The translations under genes and the position numbers were made by a program. From an uncultured Allobaculum sp. (GTDB lineage Bacteria; Bacillota_I; Bacilli_A; Erysipelotrichales; Erysipelotrichaceae): a stretch of DNA of 8,498 nt. Positions 1-4,967 of the stretch are shown here, one piece after another. The DNA is taken from assembly GCA_910577085.1 (NCBI GenBank), contig CAJTLE010000121.1:1-8498 (forward strand), read 5' to 3'. The notes beneath the pieces are model-generated. The model searched no databases. It worked only from the letters and a program-made list of their open reading frames with translations, and was not told the DNA's origin. Every line of letters starts with the position of its first letter. Position 1 is the stretch's first letter.

Positions 1-39
1 ACTTTGACGCCAGATCAGCTAGCTATATTAGATGCATAA
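1..39 (+). CDS. Possible 3' end of an upstream gene (partial)
   Basis: Frame 1 is open from the window edge to a TAA at 37-39 and reads TLTPDQLAILDA. This resembles a natural acidic, helical C-terminus, whereas the other two forward frames look unlike protein. Twelve codons are too few to name a family. The alternative is chance open frame in non-coding DNA. An 8-bp inverted repeat (19-26 with 40-47) overlaps the stop codon, but it is not followed by a T run, so it is not a clear terminator. Confidence 0.35.
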   Translation, partial: TLTPDQLAILDA

Positions 40-121
40 ATAGCTAGAAATGATATCTAATTTGTTTGATAGGGGCTTTTTGCGCTTTTTTAGGAATAAT
101 GTATACAGGGGTTACAGAAAA

Positions 122-251
122 AAGGATGAAATGGGCTGCTTGTTGAAAAGGGCAGACCGTCTTTGGAAAGATCCAAACGGCTTCGACAACAAACGCTCTC
201 CAGCCTTGAAAATCTATCCGTGGTATATGTGTCTGCCCGGCAATCATCCTT
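122..251 (+). ncRNA. Candidate structured RNA with nested inverted repeats
   Basis: Two 8-bp perfect stems are nested. AAGGATGA (122-129) pairs with TCATCCTT (244-251), and GGGCAGAC (150-157) pairs with GTCTGCCC (231-238). Inside them a smaller hairpin pairs TTTGG (162-166) with CCAAA (173-177) around a 6-base loop, flanked by CCG/CGG. CTGC at 136-139 could instead pair with GCAG at 152-155, which would compete with the inner long stem. A promoter-like pair ends at 107, which would start a transcript near 114. A weak CGGAC/GTCCG hairpin (252-256 with 278-282) followed by a broken T tract comes just after. I do not recognise 6S RNA, tmRNA, RNase P, SRP RNA, a T-box or a common riboswitch. The stems were read by eye, and strand and function are inferred. 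Confidence 0.3.
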
Positions 252-317
252 CGGACCGTTCAAAATAAGAAATGTGAGTCCGCTTTCCTTTGGTCAAAAA
301 GCAGATTCTTCTTCCTA

Positions 318-345
318 TAAATATATGGAAGTAAATATATGGAAG
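318..345. repeat. Perfect 14-base tandem duplication
   Basis: TAAATATATGGAAG occurs twice with no gap (318-331 and 332-345). A CTTCTTCC at 308-315 can pair with GGAAGAAG at 341-348, and its inner CTTCC can alternatively pair with GGAAG at 327-331. The duplication therefore creates two competing hairpins. It lies in non-coding DNA. Confidence 0.75.
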
Positions 346-450
346 AAGTCCATGAAGCTGGACCTGTCTCTGGCCGTTCTCAAAGTCACAGTCTTTCAGG
401 TTTTATTCGGGTGTTGAAAGAATTGAGGACAGGACAGACCAGAATCCAGC

Positions 451-474
451 ACAGGATGGAATACAGGATGGAAT
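451..474. repeat. 12-base tandem duplication in a purine-rich tract
   Basis: ACAGGATGGAAT occurs twice back to back (451-462, 463-474) and is followed by a partial third copy, AAAGGAT. It sits in a strongly purine-biased stretch that also contains AGGAC doublets near 425-435. The pattern fits replication slippage in non-coding DNA, and no function is visible. Confidence 0.7.
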
Positions 475-710
475 AAAGGATAAGAGGCAGACACAAACAA
501 CGAGCAGACAGGAAGATCGAACAGCCTGGAGAAAAAATGAGCCGGGTAGAAAAATGGACTGGAGGACGAAACAGGAAGGAATCCGCCTAAACTGAAAAAA
601 CGAAACCTGGTCTGTGAAAGTCATTCGTTCTTTCAAAGAGAAAAGAATGTGGTGGATTTGATCTGGATTGAAGGCTGCCTTTCAAAGTGGTTCTCTTTGT
701 CAAAACTGCC

Positions 711-719
711 TGCTATAGT
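711..719 (+). promoter_or_regulatory. Extended -10 promoter of the cyclophilin gene
   Basis: TGCTATAGT combines the extended TGn element with a five-of-six match to TATAAT (714-719). A weak -35, TTCTCT at 691-696, has a 17-base spacer. The TTGTCA at 697-702 is too close to serve. A start near 726 would leave an untranslated leader of about 58 bases before the ATG at 784. Confidence 0.5.
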
Positions 720-783
720 TAAAAATTGGATTTTATCGAGTGAGTCCCGAAAATAGAAAGGATTCAAAAGAAGGAGGAGTTTT

Positions 784-1476
784 ATGCATACAAAATACTT
801 CAAAGCTTCCGCTGCATTTTTAGCCGCTGCCATGTTGATGGCTGGCTGTTCCAATGGTTCAACCACCAGCACATCATCCACAGCTTCTGCAGCTTCCAGT
901 ACGGAAACTTCCACTGTTTCCAGTGAAGCGTCCAAAACCGCAAAACAGACCAAGTCTGAACCAGGCGGAACCCAGTATACCGCTACGATCAAAATTGCCG
1001 GTTATGATGAACCGATTGTTTTCACCATGGATGAAGGCATTGCCCCGGAAACCGTTGAAAACTTCGTTGATCTTGCCCAGAGCGGCTTTTATGATGGTCT
1101 GACTCTGCACCGCATCATGGAAGGCTTCATGATTCAGGGCGGCGATCCAAAAGGCAATGGCACGGGCGGCAGCTCCCACCAGATTGAAGGGGAATTCGAA
1201 TCCAATGGATTTGACAACTCCCTCAAACACGTGCGCGGCACGGTTTCCATGGCCAGAGCACAGGATCCAGATTCTGCAAGCAGCCAGTTCTTCATCGTTC
1301 AGGAAGATACCCCAAGCCTGGATGGTCAGTATGCGGCATTCGGTACCGTAACGAGTGGTATGGATGTTGTTGATGACATTGCCGCCAAAGCTGAGCCTAC
1401 TGATGACAATGGAACCATTGCCAAAGATCAGCAGCCTGTGATCGAGTCCATTACAGTTGTTGAAGAAGGCAAATAA
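784..1476 (+). CDS. Cyclophilin-type peptidyl-prolyl cis-trans isomerase, lipoprotein
   Basis: This 230-residue protein catalyses cis-trans isomerisation of X-Pro bonds and probably helps fold exported proteins on the outer face of the membrane. Residues 1-21 form a lipoprotein signal peptide with a lipobox ending MAGC (Cys22), the expected lipidation site. Residues 23-60 are a Ser/Thr/Ala-rich flexible linker. The cyclophilin domain spans about 64-227. Its catalytic Arg110 lies in HRIMEGFMIQGGD (109-121), and SQFFI (167-171) and FG (186-187) are also typical. The position of the human cyclosporin-contacting Trp is Tyr183, as in many bacterial forms. The ATG follows AAGGAGGAG at 771-779 with good spacing, which fixes the start. 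It is a lone gene: no intrinsic terminator follows clearly, and the next gene has its own promoter. The family call is very secure; the lipoprotein call is strong. Confidence 0.95.
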   Translation: MHTKYFKASAAFLAAAMLMAGCSNGSTTSTSSTASAASSTETSTVSSEASKTAKQTKSEPGGTQYTATIKIAGYDEPIVFTMDEGIAPETVENFVDLAQSGFYDGLTLHRIMEGFMIQGGDPKGNGTGGSSHQIEGEFESNGFDNSLKHVRGTVSMARAQDPDSASSQFFIVQEDTPSLDGQYAAFGTVTSGMDVVDDIAAKAEPTDDNGTIAKDQQPVIESITVVEEGK

Positions 1477-1535
1477 GGTAGAATAGAAGTCGGATTGATC
1501 ATTACAGTCAATCGACAACAATCAGTAAATCGGAT

Positions 1536-1674
1536 GAATTTCCTTTCTTTTCTGGTGGAATTTCCTGATTCCAGCCACAAGAAAATGATCAGAATTTCAT
1601 TTCTGAGCGTTTCTGAATGTTCAAAAACGGGAAAAATCAATGAAGTGAAATCTTTGGAAAATTGTAAGAAATTC
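1536..1674. repeat. Cluster of GAATTTC / GAAATTC boxes before the yceD promoter
   Basis: GAATTTC occurs at 1536-1542, 1558-1564 and 1592-1598, and the reverse complement GAAATTC at 1668-1674. The first two share a 9-base core (GAATTTCCT) spaced 22 bases apart. A further GAAATTC (1778-1784) overlaps the GTG start of yceD. This is more than expected by chance for one 7-mer in about 250 bases, although A/T bias weakens the argument. They could be regulator sites or simply biased sequence. Nothing else of note was seen in 1477-1720. Confidence 0.3.
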
Positions 1675-1720
1675 CTGATTTATGCATGAGTAAGGCAGAA
1701 ACTGAAGAGTTCAGATATGT

Positions 1721-1749
1721 TTGACTTTTCAGATGGGTCTGCCTATAAT
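1721..1749 (+). promoter_or_regulatory. Near-consensus sigma-A promoter of yceD-rpmF
   Basis: TTGACT (1721-1726, five of six) and a perfect TATAAT (1744-1749) are separated by exactly 17 bases. Transcription should start near 1756. This places the upstream ATG at 1755 outside the transcript and supports the GTG at 1776 as the real yceD start. It is the strongest promoter in the window, as expected for a ribosomal protein operon. Confidence 0.88.
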
Positions 1750-1775
1750 AGCAGATGCTACATGAGGTGAATATC

Positions 1776-2291
1776 GTGAAATTCAGAAGAAGCGATTTTC
1801 TGGCTGCACCGAATTCCTTTTTGGATGTGGATCTGGAGTTTTCCGATCCCGAAGGGAAACGGTTTGTCAATACGCCTGTAAAAGCTGTGCCGGAATGTCA
1901 TATTGAAGGTAAACTTCAGTTTGATGGCAGAAGCAAAGTGGTCAGCAGCCTTCAGTATGATGGAATCATGACAGTGATCGACTCGATTACCGGGGAAGAT
2001 CTTGACGTCGAATTTGAAGCCGAATCTTCAAAGGAGTATTCCTTTGATCCTGTCGATGCCTCTGAAGACGAAGAAATCATTCGGGTTTACAAAGATACGC
2101 TGGATCTGAGTGATGAGGCCGTTGAAGCCATAGTCTATGAAGCACCCATGAGCATTACCCGTTTGGCCCGCGAGAACTATCCTTCCGGGGAAGGCTGGAC
2201 ACTGATTTCGGATCAGGATGAAAAATCTGAATCCAAAGAAGAAGATCCACGCTGGGCAAAACTGAAAGAAATCAATTTCGAGGATAACTAG
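1776..2291 (+). CDS. yceD: YceD/DUF177 family protein
   Basis: This 171-residue acidic protein belongs to the YceD (DUF177; YlbN in Bacillus) family, which is encoded next to rpmF in most bacteria. Its role is poorly defined; links to large-subunit or 23S rRNA maturation are reported for relatives. Supporting features are the conserved gene order, the size, the PVKAVPE/GKL segment (34-47) followed by a beta-rich middle, an acidic stretch (93-101), the DLSDEAVEAIVYEAP segment (110-124), and the typical closing motif DPRWAKLKEI (157-166). The Cys pair near the middle seen in many homologues is absent. I chose the GTG at 1776 because GAGGTGA (1764-1770) is ideally spaced from it, whereas the in-frame ATG at 1755 precedes the predicted transcription start. 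The stop codon overlaps the rpmF ribosome binding site, so the two genes are co-translated or coupled. Confidence 0.85.
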   Translation: MKFRRSDFLAAPNSFLDVDLEFSDPEGKRFVNTPVKAVPECHIEGKLQFDGRSKVVSSLQYDGIMTVIDSITGEDLDVEFEAESSKEYSFDPVDASEDEEIIRVYKDTLDLSDEAVEAIVYEAPMSITRLARENYPSGEGWTLISDQDEKSESKEEDPRWAKLKEINFEDN

Positions 2292-2302
2292 GAGGTGCAC
2301 TG

Positions 2303-2488
2303 ATGGCTGTACAGCAGAGAAGAGGTTCTAAACACCGTAAGGCGAAAAGAAGAACTCACTACAAACTTTCCAGACCTGCAATTGGCAAATGCCCTAACTG
2401 CGGAGAATACAAACTTTCTCATAAAGTTTGCCCATCCTGCGGTTTCTACAAAGGCAGACAGGTTGTAGTTGTAGAAAATAACGACTAA
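2303..2488 (+). CDS. rpmF: Large ribosomal subunit protein bL32
   Basis: This 61-residue basic protein is ribosomal protein L32 of the 50S subunit. The N-terminus MAVQQRRGSKHRKAKRRTHY is the family signature with a dense basic tail that contacts 23S rRNA. A zinc ribbon follows: Cys30 and Cys33 in CPNCG, Cys43 and Cys46 in CPSCG. All four ligands are kept, so this is the zinc-binding (C+) form and not a zinc-independent paralogue. AGGAGGTG at 2290-2297 sits 5 bases before the ATG and overlaps the yceD stop. A strong terminator follows directly, so the operon ends here; the plsX and fab genes that follow rpmF in many species are absent. Confidence 0.98.
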   Translation: MAVQQRRGSKHRKAKRRTHYKLSRPAIGKCPNCGEYKLSHKVCPSCGFYKGRQVVVVENND

Positions 2489-2512
2489 TACGAAGCAAAA
2501 TCAATTCGTAAC

Positions 2513-2540
2513 AAAGCGGACATTGGATCCGCTTTTTTTT
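2513..2540 (+). terminator. Intrinsic terminator of the yceD-rpmF operon
   Basis: AAAGCGGA (2513-2520) pairs with TCCGCTTT (2528-2535) around a 7-base loop, and eight T follow the GC part (2533-2540). It lies 25 bases after the rpmF stop. Confidence 0.92.
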
Positions 2541-2684
2541 GTACCTTGCACTTCCTATAAAAAACGATGAATTCCCACAAAAATACGACATCCTGCAAAG
2601 AAATTTTCAAAACCCATTCGCCATGGACAATTATGATCATCTGTTGTTTCGCATTCTAGTAAAAAGTCAAGAAGTGAAGTTTAA

Positions 2685-2698
2685 GTAAAGCGCTTTTA
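2685..2698. promoter_or_regulatory. cre-like palindrome (possible CcpA/LacI-family operator)
   Basis: GTAAAGCGCTTTTA contains the perfect 10-base palindrome AAAGCGCTTT, the core of a catabolite-responsive element in Bacillota. The outer bases (GT...TA in place of TG...CA) do not match fully. It is about 90 bases upstream of the rny -35 region. It could bind a LacI-family regulator or be chance. The rest of 2541-2729 shows nothing else clear. Confidence 0.3.
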
Positions 2699-2729
2699 TT
2701 CCTTACGGGTATAAGCAATGAGCATCCCA

Positions 2730-2806
2730 ATGGACATGAAAACGGATTTTCAATCCTGAAAACGGGCTTTACAGAGCTGTAGTGCTGCATGGACAAAAAA
2801 CGGGGA
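2730..2806. repeat. Imperfect direct repeat overlapping the rny promoter
   Basis: ATGGACATGAAAACGGA (2730-2746) recurs as ATGGACA-AAAAACGGGGA (2789-2806), 59 bases downstream. The second copy supplies the -35 hexamer and most of the spacer of the rny promoter. The first copy has no -10 element at the right distance. A third AAAACGG occurs at 2759-2765, 20 bases after the first copy's AAAACGG. Confidence 0.45.
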
Positions 2807-2817
2807 TTTGCTATAAT
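2790..2817 (+). promoter_or_regulatory. Promoter of rny
   Basis: TGGACA (2790-2795, five of six) and a perfect TATAAT (2812-2817) are 16 bases apart, with an extended TGC element at 2809-2811. Transcription would begin near 2824, leaving a leader of about 29 bases before the rny ATG. It is the only good promoter in the gap after the rpmF terminator. Confidence 0.8.
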
Positions 2818-2852
2818 TTGATTGCTTTATTTATGGAAGGACAGAGAAACAA

Positions 2853-4406
2853 ATGAATATACTTTGGATTTCTCTGGCCGGGATAGCAGGTATTGTTTTG
2901 GGCGTACTGGCCATGATGGCCTATTCCAAAGCAGGCCTGGACAAAAATCAGCAACAGGCACAACAGATCCTTGAAAAGGCGCAAAGCGATGCAGATGCAA
3001 GACTCAAGCAGGCCGTATTGGACGGCAAGACTCAGGTCCACGATCTGAAAGTAGAAGCGGAAAAAGAAATCAAGGAGCGCCGGCAGGAAGTGATGGATTT
3101 AGAAAACAAACTTCTGCGCCGTGAGGACAGTCTTAATTTCCGAGATGAATCTCTCAATCAGAAAGAAAAAGAGGTTCAGGCTCAGATGCGCAAGGTCAAT
3201 GAGCGATTAGCCGGCCTTGAAGAAAAAGACAAACAGCTCCAGATGGAAATTGACCGCCAGATCGAAGTTCTTGAGGGGGTTGCCCGCATGACTTCTCAGG
3301 AAGCCAAAGACGAACTTTTTGCTCTCGTTGAAAAACAGATGGAACATGAAACCATGGCCTACATCAAAGAGCAGGAAGATAAAGCCCATTCGGAAGCTGC
3401 GAAAAACGCGCAGGAAATCATCGCTTTATCGATCGAACGCATGGCCCAGCAGGAAACCATGGACCGGACCGTTTCTGTCGTCTCTATTCCAGGCGAAGAA
3501 ATGAAGGGCCGGATCATTGGCCGCGAGGGCCGCAATATCCGCGCTTTTGAACAGGCAACCGGCGTCGAACTGAACATCGACGATACGCCAGACCTGATTA
3601 CGATCACGTGCTTCAATCCAATCCGCCGCGAGGTGGCTCGACTGTCTTTGGAATATCTGATTCGAGACGGCCGCATTCAGCCTGGACGGATTGAAGAAGT
3701 AGTCAAGAAATTCCAGCATGAAGTCGAAGCCGAAATCATCAAAGCCGGTGAAGAAACAGTCTTCAAACTCGGTATCGGCCGGATCGATCGCGAGATTATC
3801 CGTCTGATCGGTACCCTGAAGTACCGTTTCTCCTATGGCCAGAATGCTCTCCAGCATTCGATTGAAGTCGCTCTCATTGCCGGAACCATGGCTGCTGAGC
3901 TGGGGCTGAACCAGCACATGGCAAAACGGGCCGGTCTTCTGCACGATATTGGTAAAGCACTCAATATCGATCAGCAGGAAGGCAGCCACGTTGATTTGGG
4001 TTACAAGTTCTGTAAAAAACACGGCGAAAAGGAAATTGTTCTGAATGCCATCGCGTCCCACCATGGCGACGTAGAACCGAAATTCTTGACTTCTCATCTT
4101 GTTATCGCGGCCGACACGATCTCCGCAGCAAGACCTGGAGCCAGAAAGGAATCTGCGCAGGCTTATGTGGAACGACTTGAAAATCTGGAAAAAATTGCGA
4201 ACGATTTTGACGGTGTCAGCCAGGCCTACGCCATTCAGGCAGGACGGGAAATCCGAATCATGGTCGTTCCCGAACAGGTCAGCGATACCGCCTGTGTCAA
4301 AATGGCACGCGCTATTCGAGACAAAATTGAATCTGAACTGACATATCCCGGACAGATTAAAGTGAATGTAATTCGCGAAGTCCGTGCTCAGGAAGTTGCG
4401 AAGTAA
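2853..4406 (+). CDS. rny: Ribonuclease Y, membrane-anchored endoribonuclease
   Basis: RNase Y makes the initiating endonucleolytic cuts in bulk mRNA decay and in processing of polycistronic transcripts in Bacillota. The 517-residue length is normal. Domains in order: an N-terminal transmembrane helix (about 4-24) anchoring it to the inner face of the membrane; a long charged coiled coil (about 30-200); a KH RNA-binding domain (about 206-270) with GRIIGREGRNIR at 219-230; and an HD metal-dependent hydrolase domain with the catalytic His364-Asp365 in LLHDIGK, plus His335, the HHGD at 403-406 and Asp421. All key residues are present. GGAAGGA (2835-2841) lies 11 bases before the ATG, slightly long but usable. 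The gene is monocistronic, with its own promoter and terminator. Occurrence of rny near miaB is also seen in Bacillus, though ymdB and ymcA are missing here. Confidence 0.98.
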   Translation: MNILWISLAGIAGIVLGVLAMMAYSKAGLDKNQQQAQQILEKAQSDADARLKQAVLDGKTQVHDLKVEAEKEIKERRQEVMDLENKLLRREDSLNFRDESLNQKEKEVQAQMRKVNERLAGLEEKDKQLQMEIDRQIEVLEGVARMTSQEAKDELFALVEKQMEHETMAYIKEQEDKAHSEAAKNAQEIIALSIERMAQQETMDRTVSVVSIPGEEMKGRIIGREGRNIRAFEQATGVELNIDDTPDLITITCFNPIRREVARLSLEYLIRDGRIQPGRIEEVVKKFQHEVEAEIIKAGEETVFKLGIGRIDREIIRLIGTLKYRFSYGQNALQHSIEVALIAGTMAAELGLNQHMAKRAGLLHDIGKALNIDQQEGSHVDLGYKFCKKHGEKEIVLNAIASHHGDVEPKFLTSHLVIAADTISAARPGARKESAQAYVERLENLEKIANDFDGVSQAYAIQAGREIRIMVVPEQVSDTACVKMARAIRDKIESELTYPGQIKVNVIREVRAQEVAK

Positions 4407-4416
4407 CTAAAGTAAC

Positions 4417-4441
4417 AAACCGCCCTCACCGGCGGTTTTTT
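4417..4441 (+). terminator. Intrinsic terminator of rny
   Basis: AAACCGCC (4417-4424) pairs with GGCGGTTT (4431-4438) around a 6-base loop, followed by a run of six T. It begins 11 bases after the rny stop. Confidence 0.92.
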
Positions 4442-4467
4442 AAATGCTTTCTGATCACCCAAAGATG

Positions 4468-4551
4468 AAGCCGGACGCACCGAAACCATGACGCAAAACC
4501 ATAACGTAATGGTTTCCTGTTTTTCGAAGAATGCCTTTTTGATGCCGGCTT
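4468..4551 (+). other. Nested inverted repeats with competing inner hairpins
   Basis: AAGCCGG (4468-4474) pairs with CCGGCTT (4545-4551). Inside, ATGGTTTC (4509-4516) can pair with GAAACCAT at 4482-4489 or, over seven bases, with the nearer AAACCAT at 4496-4502. The two pairings are mutually exclusive. The nearer hairpin is followed by CCTGTTTTT and could act as a weak second terminator behind rny. A transcript would have to read through the rny terminator or begin inside this stretch. Confidence 0.35.
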
Positions 4552-4696
4552 TGTATAATTGATACGACCATCTGTTCTTTTGTCCGTTCAAAAACAATCT
4601 TTGACAGATCATGGATCATCTTAAGCGGACCATTTTGGAAAACCAGACTCAGGCAGACCCTTTTTCAGCCTGCCTCTCACCCCCGGCTCTTTTCCC

Positions 4697-4754
4697 CAGC
4701 AGGAAATTTCGATTTGATTCCATACGAAATCTTGTTGAGTTCAACCCCCTGCTG
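4697..4754 (+). other. Candidate three-way-junction fold upstream of miaB
   Basis: CAGCAGG (4697-4703) pairs with CCTGCTG (4748-4754) and encloses two hairpins: ATTTCG (4706-4711) with CGAAAT (4725-4730), and GTTG (4734-4737) with CAAC (4742-4745). A second CCTGCTG at 4779-4785 could replace the first as closing partner. The arrangement resembles riboswitch or leader architecture, but I recognise no known class. The short stems make chance formation quite possible. Confidence 0.3.
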
Positions 4755-4815
4755 CTTTTGAAAGAAAAGAGTCTTCCCCCTGCTGATCCGCTCTCATTGC
4801 ACCACTATTTATAAC

Positions 4816-4862
4816 GAAATTATTGATAACGAAATGGATAGTGAAATAAATTCAGACGAAAT
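4816..4862. repeat. Periodic GAAAT boxes
   Basis: GAAAT occurs at 4816-4820, 4831-4835, 4843-4847 and 4858-4862, at steps of 15, 12 and 15 bases. Three copies extend to ACGAAAT and two to ATAACGAAAT. All steps are multiples of three, and one frame through them is open from 4762 to a TGA at 4942-4944, but that frame lacks a ribosome binding site. Confidence 0.5.
4823..4852 (+). promoter_or_regulatory. Possible miaB promoter
   Basis: TTGATA (4823-4828, five of six) and TAAATT (4847-4852, four of six) are 18 bases apart. This would start transcription about 110 bases before miaB, and two of the GAAAT boxes lie within it. An alternative is CATAAT at 4911-4916 with a poor -35. Neither is strong. 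Confidence 0.3.
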
Positions 4863-4892
4863 AAAATCAGCTTCCTCTTCTTATCCTGTCCA

Positions 4893-4911
4893 GACGGGGA
4901 CTTTGCCCGTC
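4893..4911 (+). other. GC-rich hairpin in the miaB leader
   Basis: GACGGG (4893-4898) pairs perfectly with CCCGTC (4906-4911) around a 7-base loop. No T run follows, so it is not an intrinsic terminator. It ends 42 bases before the miaB ribosome binding site and could act as a 5' stabilising structure or operator. Confidence 0.4.
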
Positions 4912-4967
4912 ATAATGCAGGGAAGCATGGAGCAAGTTGATTGATCAAATACGAAAGGAGACTTTAC

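Larger units (their letters stand above)
40..783. other. Long gene-less stretch upstream of the cyclophilin gene
   Basis: No open frame here has both a ribosome binding site and a protein-like composition. The short frames present are rich in rare residue mixes and overlap one another on both strands. What the stretch does hold is a nested set of inverted repeats at 122-251, a 14-base tandem repeat at 318-345, a 12-base tandem repeat at 451-474 within a purine-rich tract (about 415-600), and the cyclophilin promoter near 711-719. A weak promoter-like pair (TTGCGC at 80-85, TATACA at 102-107, 16-base spacer) lies just before the inverted repeats. Confidence 0.6.
4442..4967. other. Long gene-less stretch between rny and miaB
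   Basis: No frame here has a ribosome binding site with protein-like sequence. A 67-codon frame starting at the ATG at 4611 lacks a Shine-Dalgarno and has odd composition. The stretch holds a nested inverted repeat (4468-4551), a possible three-way junction (4697-4754), a CCCCCTGCTG direct repeat (4745-4754, 4776-4785), a GAAAT periodic repeat (4816-4862) and a hairpin (4893-4911). An orphan TATAAT at 4554-4559 has no good -35, and a TTGACA at 4601-4606 has no -10. Confidence 0.6.

Noticed and set aside
122..251. Match to 6S RNA, tmRNA, RNase P RNA or SRP RNA
   Set aside because: The expected conserved blocks are not present: no tag-peptide frame or CCA end, no GAGGAAAGUCC, no SRP tetraloop domain, and no long terminal hairpin of 6S.
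50..417. Overlapping plus-strand short frames upstream of the cyclophilin gene
   Set aside because: They overlap each other in different frames, lack Shine-Dalgarno sequences and have non-protein-like composition.
403..636. Minus-strand frame rich in Phe, Ser and Cys with hydrophobic stretches
   Set aside because: It is the complement of a purine-rich repeat tract. The apparent hydrophobicity comes from pyrimidine-rich codons, and an IPSC duplication reflects the DNA repeat.
1493..1513. GATTGA/TCAATC hairpin after the cyclophilin stop as a terminator
   Set aside because: The stem is only 6 bp, AT-rich, and no T run follows.
874..1521. Long open frame on the minus strand across the cyclophilin gene
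   Set aside because: It is antisense to a well-supported gene, has no ribosome binding site, and arises from codon bias of the real gene.
3426..4097. Minus-strand open frame of 223 codons inside rny
   Set aside because: It is a shadow of the RNase Y KH and HD coding sequence, with no independent start signal or family resemblance.
4601..4606. Perfect TTGACA hexamer
   Set aside because: No TATAAT-like sequence occurs at 16-18 bases downstream, so it is an orphan match.
4611..4814. 67-codon plus-strand frame starting with MDHLKRTIL
   Set aside because: No ribosome binding site precedes the ATG, the composition is Pro/Leu/Ser-rich from pyrimidine tracts, and it covers the candidate RNA fold.
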